From contig MNCI01004656.1 in NCBI GenBank assembly GCA_015680685.1, positions 194,718 through 258,717 of the forward strand: a stretch of 64,000 nucleotides of DNA, read 5' to 3'. The first letter of the stretch is position 1; each line of letters starts with the position of its first letter. Below are positions 12,141-24,591 of this stretch, piece after piece. Position numbers and translations under genes: made by a program. The stretch is from Gnetum montanum. Its lineage: Eukaryota > Streptophyta > Gnetopsida > Gnetales > Gnetaceae. Under the pieces are notes generated by a model that was given only the letters and a program-made list of their open reading frames with translations, was not told where the DNA came from and did no database searches.

Positions 12141-13578
12141 TGTGGTGACCAAAAACATTAACAGCTGGAACATTGAGGAATCCACGGGTGCACATTTTTA
12201 ACCCTAAGTCAATGTGAGTGCCTACTGGAGGTAAATATGGGGTGTCCTAAATAGTCTTGTTGATTGAATAGGGACTTACCAAATGCAATCGGGGTGCTAG
12301 ATATAATCGAGGTGTAGCATGGTTAGATGTAATGCTGATGCGAAATGATGCTAAGTATCAGGCAATGTCAATGGTGTTAGCAAGGGTGAGTGTAGTTAAG
12401 GGGTTTTAGTGAAAAATTTTGGTGTCGATGTGTAGGGACCATTTCCCAAGTGTGGTTATGCAATAATATGATAGAAAATGCAAGTAAAATGCTAGAAAAT
12501 GTAAGTAAATTGCAAAAAATGCAAAGGATGGAAGAGAGAAAGTGAAAGACCACCCCAAATGGGGTTGCACACAGTTAACTTCAGAAGGGGTGAGAAGGTA
12601 CACAGTGTACATTAGGTGTAGTGGATAGTATAGTCATAGTCTTGAGAGTGTTTGGCCCAAAAGATTGATGATTTGCCATGGTGTTTATGCATGCCAGGTT
12701 GGCTGTCGTGGTGTGTAATGGACTATGGTATTTGTGGTAGCATGCAAATTTTCCTCTCTCTAGCTCGCTAGGATACCTTGGTTTTTTGTCCATCCTAAAT
12801 GCCAAAATGCCAACTTCGCAAACTTGCCAACCCAAATTTTTTTGCCAACCATTCAAATTTAGTCAACCCTAAAAATGTAAAGGGCTACGTTTAGCTTGAA
12901 ATGTAGAGAGACTATTGCATGGTGGAGGGGATGGTTGGGACAACACTATCACCCAACTACACTCTCCAGTAAGGATAGTGATGTTGTTCTCTACTATTCT
13001 CTATCGAACTTTGCGAACCTGAGAGATTGTGACTATGCTACCAACTGCATGTACGTGTGTTGAGAGGACAATAATGTATTTGAAAAAATGAAACTTTGAA
13101 GACTATGCTCTAGGACTATGCTCTCCATTGGGGAAGATCATAGTTACAATTTGGGAAAAAGAAGGGAATACAAAAAAAATGCATTTTGCTAACTACACTT
13201 GCTGGAGGTGAATTGGAGCTGAGCTAAGTGACACTGCTACATTGTGGAGGTTTTTGGAGGGTATTCTGGCTAACTATGCTTGACTACACTTTGGATTGCG
13301 GGAGAGTGTAGTTGCATACTTAGAAAACATTTTGCAAAAAATGGCCCTGTGCTATCTGCGCTCTTTATGGAAGGCTAACTATGCTCCCAACTAGGGGTGA
13401 GCATAGTCTTAGCACTTGTCAAAACTTACAAAAGCTAGCTTCTAGTTTACTATGCTTGACTATGCTCTGGGGCAATGAAAAGCATAGTCTCGACACTTTG
13501 GGGCAGTGGAGAGTGTAGCCATAGAACTTAGAAAAGTTTGCGCTTAGGATGTTGAAGTCCAAATTTGATGGTTTTTCA
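12141..13578 (-). repeat. 3' LTR of T1
   Basis: About 1.44 kb, reading TGTGGTGACC...TTTTTCA on the plus strand. It aligns along its length with 56797-58287. The segment holding the TATA box in the other LTR (near 57553) is absent here, where the text passes directly from GGGCTACG to TTTAGCTTG (about 12880). The U3 half (12950-13560) holds repeated imperfect palindromes of the type ACTATGCTC...GAGCATAGT. Confidence 0.85.
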
Positions 13579-14690
13579 TTGGTCCCTCTTTATTGATGTG
13601 GCCCAAGAGATGTCAATAAAGAATTAACAAACACCATAGTAGGCCTATCATCAACATCACTTGTTAGTACCTTATTGGATTTCGTTGCACTATGCTCAAG
13701 AGTGCTATGGGTAGTGGTATGCTAAGAGTAAAAGATGTAGGTAATGTGCTAGGGATAAAAGGGAAGATGATGTGCAAACAAGATGTCATGATGCCAGATG
13801 CAGAGTCAACATAGCTGATGATGACCATGGCACTAGAGTGGCTGATATTGACCTCTCATCAGAGTGCTTATGAGAGTCAAAGTGGATTTAGCATTGGATC
13901 GATTGCAAATTTGAAACACTATTGTTTTGCTTGGGGACATGATTTCTCCTATTTTTTTTTGCTTTTTCTTTTTTATTATACGGAAAACCTACTTTGGGTT
14001 CTACACTTTGCTAAATGCTGACTACGAGGTACTTTCCATCAAGTGGGCTACATGCCACCAGATGGGATTTTCTTTGATGTTTACGAAACCACTTTGCATC
14101 TGTAGGACAAGTGTTTCCTCCTTAAGATGACTTGTGTTACATCCACTTGGGCTTTGACTAGCCAATAGAGGCTCCCCACAAGATGACTTGTGTTACATCT
14201 ACCTTGGGTTCTATGGTTTGACTTGAAGAAGATGCCATATAGTTAGAGCACATGAGCATTAGAGGGGTTTGCAATCTTGACTATGTGGGGAATGCAAGAG
14301 TATTAGAACATAAGGATGGATGTAGGTATGCTATAATAGGGTAGTAGGGATGTGCACTATTAAGAGTCTTAGCTAGTCCAATCATGCACATCAAAGTAAT
14401 GCGATGACTTGCTGCTACAATGATATGCGTCTCTGCATGACCACCTTATGCTTCATCCTACAAAGACAACTCCAAGAAGACAAGAAAAACACACAACACA
14501 AAATGAAAATAAAATGCCAAGGGGCAAAATGGCTTCTAGTGTTTCAAAGGCTAGTCCAGTGTAGGGACTCCACCCTAAGACTACAGTATCCCTACCTACG
14601 TGATGTAGAGAAGAGAAGGGGAGGGGCAGGGGGAGTTAGAGTTATGCTCGCTTGCTTTCCTGTAGAATTATGCATCACTAATTGCAAACC
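13579..14690 (-). other. 3' noncoding region of T1 with polypurine tract
   Basis: Read on the minus strand, AAAGAGGGACCAA abuts the 3' LTR (13579-13591), a polypurine tract. The rest aligns with T2 21149-22678, with shared blocks such as GCTAAATGCTGAC and CCACTTTGCATC-like text. No gene is recognised; short ORFs here are not conserved in T2. Confidence 0.6.
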
Positions 14691-15134
14691 CAGTTTAAGG
14701 TCTTGGTAGACCATACCTCCACTAGTTTAAGGTCCTAGCAGATCATGGTATGCTAGTTTATAATCCTAGCAGACTGCTATGTGCCTATTTATCATCATAG
14801 TGGATGAATGTTGTGCTAGTTTAACGTCATAGAGAATGATTGTTGTGTCAGTTTAGTGTCATAGCGGATGATTGTTGTACCAATTTAGTGTCATAATAGA
14901 TGAATGTTATGATAGTTTAGTGTCATAACAGATGATTTCTATGTTAGTTAAGCATCATAGAAAATGATTACTATGCCAATTTAGCATCATAGTGAATGAT
15001 TACTATGCTAGTTTAGCATCATAGTGGACAATTGCTATGCTAGTTTAGCATCATAGTAGATGATTGCTATGCCAATTTAGTATCATAGTAGACATGTGCT
15101 ACTATGCTATTTTAATGTCATAGTGGATAAATGC
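14691..15134 (-). repeat. 32-bp tandem array downstream of T1 pol
   Basis: About 14 degenerate units of 31-35 bp, most clearly 32 bp, each starting (plus strand) TAGTTTAGCATCATAG and ending near TGCTATGC. The array starts just after the pol stop codon. T2 has the same array at the same place (22679-23025). Related units also flank the start of pol and separate protease from the oppositely oriented gene. Confidence 0.85.
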
Positions 15135-15167
15135 TTACCTTGCTTTGTTGATGTGTGTTGCTGTATG

Positions 15168-18100
15168 TTAATCATAGTACAACCTCAAGTATGAATGGTT
15201 CACTAGATTGGCAAACTCATTTCCATCTTGATCAGCAAGCTTAAATGCTCCATTTTTGTAGGCCTTAGTGACCAAGAAAGGCCCTTCCTAGTTGGTTGAG
15301 AATTTATTTGTGAGTTTGAAAATGCCCTTGAGGACTAGGTTCCCTTTCTTGATCAGGTGCTAATGCTAGTTGTCATGGTGCTTTTGCTATTGCTTTTCTT
15401 GGTACTATTCAATATGATCAAGCATCTGCATGCACTCCTCCTCTATTGAGTCAATGTTTATGATTCTCAACTCATTGTTCTGATCCTCATTGATAAAGTT
15501 CAAGAGGATCACTCAGAGTGATGGAACCTATAATTCAAGAGGTAAAATTGCTTCATATCTATAAATAAGGTTGTAAGGCATCTTACTTGTTGCAATTCAA
15601 TGTGTTGTGCAGTAGGCCTAGAGTGCATAGACTAGTTGCTCATGCAATTGCCATTTGTTGTTGCGTAGAAATTTTTTTGAGAAGGTTGATGATGACTTTG
15701 TTAGTGGCCTTCACTTGGCCATTTTCTTGGGGGAAGTAAGATGATGAAAAGGAATGTTTGATGCTAAAGGACTCATAAAAGGCTTTGGTTTCGATACTAC
15801 TAAATTACAACCTGTTGTCTATTACTATGGTCATGGGTAAGAAAAAATGGATCACTATGTTATCTAGCATGAATTTGCAAACCTATTGTGATGTTGTCTT
15901 CCTAAGGGGAATAGCGTCAACCCACTTGGTAAAATACTCAATTGTAGTTGTTATGAAGCTATGCCCTTTGGAGGACTTAGGTGTTATGGGTAAAATGATG
16001 TCTTAGTCCCAATGATGGAATAGCCATGTGATTTGTGTTGTGTGTAATTCAGTTGGTGGCACATGCATTAGGTTTTCATGCCATTGACAGATGTTACATA
16101 TTTTACCTTCAAGATGCAATCACATTCCATGTAAGGAAAATAATAGCCTAGCTATCTAATTTTTGTTGCCATTGCCCTGGGTGCTATGTGGCCTCTGCAT
16201 AGTCCCTTGTGGACTTACTCAACAATTGTTTACACTTCACCATTGCTTATGTAGGTTAGTAGTATGCCATCGTAGAATTTACGACATAACGTGTTATCAC
16301 CCATGATCACATACTACCACGAATGTTTACATACTGCAGCTTTTTGGGTAGTAGTTAAATGTTGTAGAGGTTCACCCTATAGAAGGTATTCCTTGATATT
16401 ATCATACCACTCTCCTATGTAGGTTGTGCTTACTATGGCTATGGATGCAATGTTGATGATTTTCATGATAGGCACGGTGCAATCTACCACTGAGGTGGGC
16501 AATGCATGGAACATGTCAGGTGCGATGTTAAGGGATAATGTTGCTAGTGTGTTAGCTACACCATTGTCATTTCAAGGGATGTGTTAGACATTGGTAGTTG
16601 CAAAGTGTTGAAGTAAGTGCCTTGCTAGGTCACAGTAAGGCTGTAAATGTTGGGCCTTGTAGGTGTAAACCTTTATTACCTGGTTGATCACTAATTATGA
16701 GTCACCTTGGATCCCTATGTGTTGGATTCCTACATCGCATGCTGCAAGGATACCTTAGAGGAGATCCTCGTACTTCGTCATGTTGTTACTACAAGGGAAT
16801 GTAAAATGATATGTAAAGGGTCGAATCTCCCTAGAGGGAAATGTGATAATGGCAGTGGTGCTATCCCCTTGGGAGGTTGAAGCTCTATCAAAATGTAGGA
16901 GTGCCTCATAGTTGTTAAGCACTTGGACTAATTCTACTAACATGCTCATCTGGGTGAAGCTGTAAGTTGTGTAGCTATAGCTTGACCTTTTGTTGAGGAT
17001 TATGCAATGTAATGTAGGTTAAACTTTGCAGTTATTACTTTTCATCACGTGATACAACTACTTTCATAGATGTTCATTATTATTGCTTGGAGTACATTTT
17101 TTTTTGCAAATGATGTTGACTTGACTATAGAAAAGGTAATGCCTCCACTTCTGCAGTGAGAAGACTAAGGAAAGACAATGCTTTTTCACATTATTATATT
17201 TCACTTCATGGGCAACTAATGCATGGCTCAAGTAGTAAATTGAGACCTCAGTGCCATCATCTTACTTTTGGAAAAGTAGAGAAGTAATGAAAGTGTCACA
17301 AGTGGTGAGGTAGATGTAAAACGTTTATCTCCTTGTGAAGGGTGAATCATAGGAAGTTGTGCCAACTCTTGCTTAAGGTTTTCAAATGCTTGTTGGCATT
17401 GAGCTGTCCACTTGAAGTCGGCTCCATTCTTGAGTAGATGTTGCATTAGCTGTAACTTATCAGTTAACCAGGTGATAAACCTATGTATGAATTGTAGTTT
17501 ACCTTGCAATCCTCGTAGCTCCTTAAGGTTGGTCAAGGGTGCTATGTTGGTTATGGCCTTAACCTTATCGGGGTCTATGCATATTTCTACTTTGGATACT
17601 ACAAAGTTGCTTTGGATTTGGCCCATTTTGATATCGAAAACACACTTCTTGGGGTTCAACCTAAGATAATGTTTTAAGAAACATTTAAGCACTAAGTCTA
17701 GATCATTTGCATGATTGTGGGCCACTTTGGACTTAATGTCAATATCGTCGACATAGTCATTGAGTAAACTTAGCATGTAATTGCTAAAGATATATGTCAT
17801 TACGTGTTGATACATTGCTTCTACATTCTTAAGTTTAAAAGGCATTATGGTATAGAAAAACATACCCCACGGGGTCATGAAGGTTGTTCTAAGTTAGTGT
17901 TCAAGATTGATCCTAATCTAGTTATAGCCCAAGAACCCATCCATAAAGGATAATAAGGTGTGTCTAGTTGTGGTATCGACTAGTTGATCAATATTGGGCA
18001 ATTGGAAGTCATCTTTGATGGTAACCTTGTTTAGGTCTCAGAAGTCTATGCAAATGCATATACTACCATTTTTCTTAGGCACAAAAATGATGTTGGAGAC

Positions 18101-18619
18101 CTATCCTACATAGTCAATATCTTGAATGAAACTAGCTTTGTAGAGCTTCATGATTTCATCACGAAGTACCAACACCACCTCAAGTCTAACCTTACATGCT
18201 TTTTGTTTAACTAGTTTAATGTAAGGATTGAGGATGATATTGTGCTAGACTAGCTAAGGATCTAAGCCTAACATGTTCTCATATGACCATGTGAACGCCT
18301 TAATGTTATTGTTAAGCACCTTAATGATATCTTGGGTGTACTAAGGCTCTAGCAAAGAACTCAGTTTTAGCATTTGTGACTCACTGGTGGGTGTAGCCAT
18401 AAGGATCTCAATGAGGGAATCCTCCATGATGTTTCCTACCTGTAGATCAAGATCCTTAACTAGATGGTTGGGATAGTCTAGTGGTACCTCTATAGATGCT
18501 ATGTATTCTGTCTAGGTTATAGGCTCAAGGTCTAGGCAATGTGGGTTAGTGCATCGCTTGATATCACCATGAGGTCTTGTGAGGACAAGAGGTGAGAAAA
18601 TTTGCTCTTGCATAGCCAT
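15168..18619 (-). pseudogene. pol of T1: RT, RNase H, second RNase H, integrase
   Basis: Starts at ATG 18619 (MAMQEQIFSPLVL) and ends at TAA 15168-15170 after LRLYYD. In order: pre-RT AFTWSYENMLGLDP near 18290; RT with KKNGSICICIDF and the YVDD box (17744-17755); first RNase H near 17300-17000; second RNase H near 16945-16490, starting LHFDRASTS; an H2C2 zinc finger near 16250-16050; integrase core near 16000-15550; and a C-terminal KKGNLVLKG...EGPFLV domain. An extra RNase H here marks the Tat lineage. Many stops and frameshifts; the integrase core is the most decayed part. The longest open piece is 17228-17878. Confidence 0.85.
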
Positions 18620-18765
18620 GTTGTGTTCCCATAAAATGAATCATGAAAACGTCAAGAAACACCTAATTTAATGAAGTTAATAAGCACAAAGGAAGAGAAA
18701 GCAATGTGATGAAAATTTCCCTAAGTATGCATGCAAGTTGTTAAGGAAGGAAGGTAAACATGCTT

Positions 18766-18832
18766 GTGGTAGTTTTAGGCTTTGGCAAGCCATGTGCATG
18801 CTAGTTTTAGGTCTTAAAGGATCATAGATGTG
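18766..18832 (-). repeat. Short repeat block before T1 pol
   Basis: Two units of the TAGTTTTAGG...CCATG type, related to the arrays after pol and after protease. T2 has about three such units at the matching place (27385-27482). Confidence 0.6.
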
Positions 18833-19556
18833 TCAGACATGGCATCTTGGGGAGGACTGGCCATGCTTAGAAAGTGGAATTGGCTTATATGTTCAATAGG
18901 TAGCAAAAAATTAAAAATTTTGGCTAAATATGGGTGACTACGGTTTCACCCGACTATGCTCTCCATTGAGGCACTTGGTGTGGAGCATAGTCCTATGTTG
19001 GCGGGATATTAAATGACCTTAGGAGGGTATATCAATGCATTTAAATGTAGGTAAGTTGGCATTTTGGTATCTTCAAATGTAACCTTTAGAGCATAGTTTT
19101 GCCATTGCTACTACAAGTTGCCAGTGGAGAGTTTAGTTGGAATAATGATGTGCTGGAGTGAACGCTTGCACCTAGGACTAGAAAATGTTACTAAGGGGGA
19201 GAGAACATGAGGCTACCTATCACAAGAATGTGTGGAGGAGAGGTGATCATTAGTGTTGACCAGGTACCTTGAGTATGCTCTCCCATTTACTCATTTTTTA
19301 TTTCATTTTTTGGTGTTGATGAGAGTTTGGAAGTGTAGTCATGTGTTGCACCTTGCCATGGTGCCCTACCATGGCAGTGGCCACTGCCATCATGTACCCT
19401 TGCAATGCAATGCAATGGTAGGAATAGTTTTGGACTCATGTGGTGGTTCTACATAGGGTTCTAGGGTTTTGTAAAGGAAAATGATGGATTTTTGGGTTTG
19501 TTAATGGCCATAGGGATGCCAAGGATTTTGATGCATTTTTTTCTTGAATAGAGGCA
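18833..19556 (-). other. T1 spacer between the oppositely oriented gene and pol (pol side)
   Basis: Noncoding. Partly aligns with T2 27483-28100 (for example the stretch ending in AGGAGGGTATAT). It contains ACTATGCTCTCCATTGAG...GGAGCATAGTC, a palindrome of the kind seen in the LTR U3. It ends at the T2 insertion; the rest of the spacer is at 47025-48258. Confidence 0.55.
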
Positions 19557-21148
19557 TGTAGTGACTGAAAACATTGGTGACTAGAACAATCACACTGAGG
19601 GGTCCGTGGTCATGTTACATTCCTAACACTACCCCCATCTAAAGGGTTATTACTAGATAAGAAAATAGAGGTGGAGTGCCTGGAATAGTCTTGTCGATTG
19701 AACTAGGACTTACGGAGTGTTTTGACAAACAAGTGCTAGAGGATTTGCATAGTATTTTCGGTGGTACCAAGGTCGACTAAGCCTAAGCATAGTAGGTCTT
19801 TTCGATGTGCAAACAATGGTGCAAACATGAAAATGCATGAAAAATAGTGAAAAGATGCAAGTGTAATGCCAAATGCCAAAGAAAATGCTTTCAAATACAA
19901 TGGAGTTTCAAAGAGGAAGAATGGAACCACCCCAAATGGGGAAGCATAGTAGTTGCAAAAGAGGGGTGAGGAGGAACATGGTGTATAGACAGGCATAGTA
20001 GGCAACGTAGTCATAGTATTTGTTGGTGTTCAGGCTATAAAACTAACATTTTCCATGAGGTATGAGCTAGCTAGGTTGTCCACCGTAGTGTCCTATAGGC
20101 TACAGTGTCCAAAGGTGGTATCTGAGAGTTTTGCCAAGGTGCTAAGTGTGTCTGAGTACAAGGGTGCTAGTGGTAAGATGCTCACTGCTGAATGGGAATG
20201 CCTATCAAGTGCTTTAGAATGCCAATTGCTAAATGCAAATGCCAACCCTTAAAATGTGAATCGTGAGGGTATTTATAGGGTTAGGATTGGCATGAAGTGC
20301 GAATTAGGTGCCATGTGGTAGAGGGGTAGGTGAGGCTATGTTGACCTTAGCTATGCTCCTACTAGAGCAAAATAGTGCCATGCTTTGATGTATCCCAATG
20401 AACCCCAAGACTATTAGACTATGAATACACTATCGAGACTGCATGTGCTAGAGTCCAAAAACAACAATGTACCTACAAAAAATGCAAAATAGTGCAATTT
20501 GGAGGCTATACTCCAAGACTATGCTCTCCCCTCTTTTGAGTGGGTCGAGTGTAGGTACAATTCTGGGAAAAATGGGGCATGCAAGAGAAATGTAAATCAC
20601 TAATCTTGCTTACTAGAGGAGTGCTAGGGCTAAGATGAAGGCCTATGCTGAGCTTTGGAAGATTTTTGAGGTAATCTTGCATTGCTATGCTAGCTACGCT
20701 TTGGAGTGTAACCTAACAATTAGGAAAATTTTACAAAAATTGAAGTCCAGTGCTAGCTATGCTCTACAGAATGAAAAGAAAAGTGAGAGCATAACATTGA
20801 GACTTAGAAAAAATTTGCAAAACTTGTAGTCATCATCCAAGCTATGTTGGCTACACTCTGGAGCATAGAAGGAGGGGTAGCTTTAGGATTTAGGAAATTT
20901 TCCAAATGTCTCTTCCATGCTAAGCTAGCTTGATAGCTTCTAGCTTGACACTTTAGCAAAACTAGTTACTGAATATTCTTGCAATTTCTATTGGCACTTA
21001 GAAATTTTTTGCAAATCTAGTTCTATGCTTTGGAGCATAGTCCCAATAGTGGAAGCATGGGTGGAACACTTAGAACAAATTTTCCTCATGTTGATACTTA
21101 GATAAATTTGTAGTTGAGGTGCTATTGCCTAAATTTGGTGGTATTTCA
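19557..21148 (-). repeat. 3' LTR of T2
   Basis: About 1.59 kb, plus-strand TGTAGTGACTG...GGTATTTCA. It aligns throughout with 45347-47024. On the minus strand the TATA box is near 20270, giving a U3 of about 0.87 kb. The sequence on its low side shows no primer site, as expected for a 3' LTR of a minus-strand element. Confidence 0.85.
20270..20277 (-). promoter_or_regulatory. TATA box of the T2 3' LTR
   Basis: TATAAATA on the minus strand inside CCTATAAATACCCTCACGAT. The same box is at 46071-46078 and 57553-57560 in the other LTRs, which also fixes the transcription strand of these elements. Confidence 0.65.
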
Positions 21149-22678
21149 TTAGCCCCTCTTTGTTGATGTTTGGAGGGGTGGCCCAAGAGACATGAATAAA
21201 GAACCCGAGACACCACAGAAAACATGGCACCAACATCACTCTTTGGTACCTAATTGGATGACACTTCGCTAGGATCAAGAGTGCTAAGGAAAATGGTATG
21301 TTGGAGGTAATGGATGTAGGGAATTGGCTAGGGGTAGCAAGGGAATGAGATGTAAATGGTGTATCATGCTACAAGATGCAAAGTTAGCACAGCTAACCAT
21401 GATCATGGCACCAAGGTGTCTTGTCACTGAAATGATGACCTCTCATCTAAATTTTTGTGAGAGAGTTATTGCCCATAGCACCAGAATGGATTACCCTTGA
21501 CATGTTGGCCTCTCATCGAAGTGCTTATGAGAAGGCCATTACAAATTTAGGGTTGGATCGGTTGCTAAATTACAGCTTTGTTAGATTTTTTTTGGGGACA
21601 TGTTTTTACCCCCCTCCCCCCCTTTACATTTTTTTCTTTGTGAAATGCTAGCTGCAAGATGCTTATCATTGAGTGGACTACATGCCACTCAATGGGCTTT
21701 GCTTAGAGATAATTGTGTCACATCTATAGGATAGGTGTTTCCTCCTTAGGATGAGTTGGGTCACATTTTCTTGGGCTTTGACTAGCCCACAAAGGCTTTC
21801 CATGGAATGAGTTATGTTATGTCCATCATGGGTTCTGTGGTTGATTGAAAGAATGGTGCCATGTGCATGGAAGAAGCTTGTAGTAAAGGTAGGAAAATGC
21901 AAGGTAAAGGGATAAATTTAGATAGGCTATAGAGAGGTAATGAGGATGTACACTCTTAAGTGGCTTGGAAAGTTTGACTAGGTGCATCAAAGTAATGTGG
22001 TGACTTGCTGTGGCAATGAGACACATCTATGAATGATCAGCTTTGGGGATTTGTTCTGCAAACACAATGCAGAGAAAATAAGAAAATAACCACACAACAT
22101 GAGATAATAACAAGATGCTACTTGTGGGGGCACTGCAAATGCCATGAGTGCTAGACTAGTTCAAGAGCATGTAGTGCCAAAGCAAGAAGGCCAATCCAGG
22201 TGCTGGAGCTATAAGGTTGCAAAAGATTTAGTAGCCACACTAGAAGTAACTAGATGCACTTCCAAGCCTGAGCAATGGTAAGGGCTAGAGGATGGCAGTG
22301 CTATGGTTGGGCCATAGTACTACTAGGACTCCAATGGGTGGTGTTGATAGTGAGAGCTCCAACCAATAATGAAATAGCCAAGGTTGGCAAGGTTGTTGGC
22401 ATGGACTAGGGGCAATATGACTGGTGATGGTGGCGATAGCTCTAGAAGGTCAGCAAAATTCCTAAGGGAATATCTAGAGGATTAGCAAAATGCCAAGGAT
22501 AGTGACATTGAAAATGTTCCAGGGGTCTCTTTCTTGATGATGTGAACTCCATTTTGGAACTACAATGCCTTGCCCTACCTTACCCAAGAGGCATGGGTAG
22601 ATGATGGAGGATCGAAAGTATTTGTGCTTGCTTGTCCGTAGAACTATGTGTGTTGAGCTATGCATGCTGAACTACAAA
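21149..22678 (-). other. 3' noncoding region of T2 with polypurine tract
   Basis: On the minus strand AAAGAGGGGCTAA directly precedes the LTR (21149-21161). The remainder aligns with T1 13579-14690 but has extra sequence (about 22090-22670) with no match in the window. No gene is recognised. Confidence 0.6.
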
Positions 22679-23025
22679 CCGAGTTTCAAGTCCTAGTAGA
22701 CCACATGCTATGCTAGTTTAAGGTCCTAGCAAACTGTGAACCCAGTTTAAGGTCCTGGTAGACTATGATGTGCTAGTTTAAGGTCCTAGTAGATCATGGT
22801 GCACTAGATTATAGTCCTAGTAGACTGTTATGTGGTAGTTTAACATTCTAGCAGATAGTGGATGTTGTGCCAATTTAATGTCATAGTGCAAGGATGAGCT
22901 ATGCTAGTTTATAGTCATAGTAGACTATGTTGGGTGTGCTATTTTTAGTGTCATTGCTCAAGGATGATCTATGCTAATTTATAGTCATAGTAGACTATGT
23001 TGTGCTATTTTAACATCATAGCAGA
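22679..23025 (-). repeat. Tandem array downstream of T2 pol
   Basis: About 11 degenerate units of 30-35 bp starting (plus strand) TAGTTTAAGGTCCTAG or TAGTTTATAGTCATAG. Same place and unit as the T1 array at 14691-15134; it begins about 40 bp beyond the pol stop. Confidence 0.85.
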
Positions 23026-23066
23026 TGTGTTCTTACTTTGCTTTGTTGTTGATGTAGCATCGTGTA

Positions 23067-24567
23067 CTAGGCATAGTACGGCTTTAGGTATGCATGGTTG
23101 ATTAGATTGGCAAACTCATTGTCACCTAGATTAGCAAGCTTTAATGCTTTATTGTCATAGACCTTGGTGACCAAGAAAGGCCCTTCCTAGTTAGCTAAGA
23201 ATTTATTCATGGGTTTGTGAATAGCCTTGAGGACTAAGTTCCCTTTCTTGACTGGGCATTAATGATGATTGTGTTGATGCTTTTGCCATTGCTCTTCCTG
23301 ATACCACTCGATGTGGTCAAGCATTTGCATGTGCTCCTTCTCTATAGAATTGAGGTCAATGATTCTCAACTATTTATTTTGAGCCTTATTAATGAAGCTT
23401 GAGAGGATCATGTAGACTGATGGGACCTACAATTCAAGAGGCAAAATGACTTCAAACCCATACACAAGGCTATATGGAATTTTACTTGTTGCTATTCTTC
23501 ATGTCGTGTGGTAGGCCCATAGTGCATAGACTAGTTGCTTATGCCATTGCTGTTTGTTGGTGCTAAGCATCTTGTTTAGAAGGTTGATGATGAATTTGTT
23601 TGTAGCCTCTGCTTGGCCATTTGCCTTCAGGTAGTATGGCATTGAAAAGGAATGCTTAATGCTAAGGTGTTCACAAAAGTCTTTGATTTCTACATTGCTA
23701 AACTGTGGCCCATTGTTTATGACTATAGTCATGGGTAGACCAAATTGGGTCACTATGTTGTTAAGAATGAATTTGCAAACTTGTTGCAATGTTATCTTCT
23801 TAAGGTGGGTAGCTTTAACCCATTTGGTAAAGTATTCAGTTGTAGTTATGATGAAGCTATGTCTTGCAGAAGAATTAGGAATGATGGATCCTATGATATC
23901 CAAACCCCAACATTGGAATGGCCATGTGATCTAGTTGGTGTGAAGTTCAATGGTTGGCACATGCATTAGATTGCCATGCCATTAACATGCATCACACATC
24001 TTGACATTGGAGATGCAATCATGTTCCATGTAAGGCCAATAGTAGCCTAAGCATTTGATTTTTGATGCCATTTCCCTAGGTACTATGTGGCCTCTACATA
24101 GTCCCTCATGGACTTGATCAACTAGTGTTTGTGCCTCATTTTTGCTAACACAAGTTAGTAGTATGTCATTGTAAGATTTGTGAAATAGTATGCTATCACC
24201 CATAATGACATACTGCCATGACCATTTTTGCACTGCATCCTTTTGGGCAGTGGTTAGATGTTGTGGAGGCTTACCCAGAAGGTATGACTTGATGTCATCA
24301 TACCATTTTTGTGTGTGAGTCATGCTTTTTGTGGCTATGGATGAAATGTAGGTTGTTTGTGTGATAGGCTTGGTACAATCCATTACTAAGGTAGGAAAGG
24401 CATGAAACATGTTAGGTGCAATGCTCAAGGATAGTGTAGCTAATGCATCGACAATGACGTTCTCATTGTGGAAAATATGTTGGATATCTGTGGTTGCAAA
24501 TTGTTTGAGCAAGTGATTTTTCAAGTCATAGTAAGGTTGTAAATGTTGTGCTTTGTAGGCGTAAACC
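23067..24567 (-). pseudogene. T2 pol, distal part: end of second RNase H and integrase
   Basis: Minus-strand open stretches 23982-24524 and 23499-23903 hold the end of the second RNase H (NENVIVDALATLSLS), the H2C2 zinc finger (HEGLCRGHIV...MCDAC) and the integrase core. The core begins MDIIGSI (first Asp). The second acidic site reads INNGPQF, with Asn for the expected Asp. QAEATNK keeps the Glu. The C-terminus ends LKPYYA before TAG at 23067-23069. Better preserved than the same part of T1. The preceding RT part is separated from it by an inverted segment. Confidence 0.85.
23974..24567. repeat. Left arm of inverted duplication in T2 pol
   Basis: 594 bp whose reverse complement matches 25653-26246 without gaps and with 18 mismatches by hand count (97%). 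It covers the end of the second RNase H and the integrase zinc finger. The arms are far closer to each other than the two T2 LTRs are. Confidence 0.9.
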
Positions 24568-24591
24568 CACTTCTAGATCTAGAGCTTTGAC
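24566..24591. other. 26-bp filler at the inversion junction
   Basis: The 26 bases at the left junction are identical to 27049-27074, the start of T2 pol about 2.5 kb away, in the same orientation. They contain the palindrome CTAGATCTAG, which also occurs at the right junction (26266-26275). This looks like filler copied during repair or strand switching. Confidence 0.75.

Noticed and set aside
14691-15134. CRISPR-like repeat array
   Set aside because: Units are contiguous and degenerate with no unique spacers, and the context is a plant retrotransposon.
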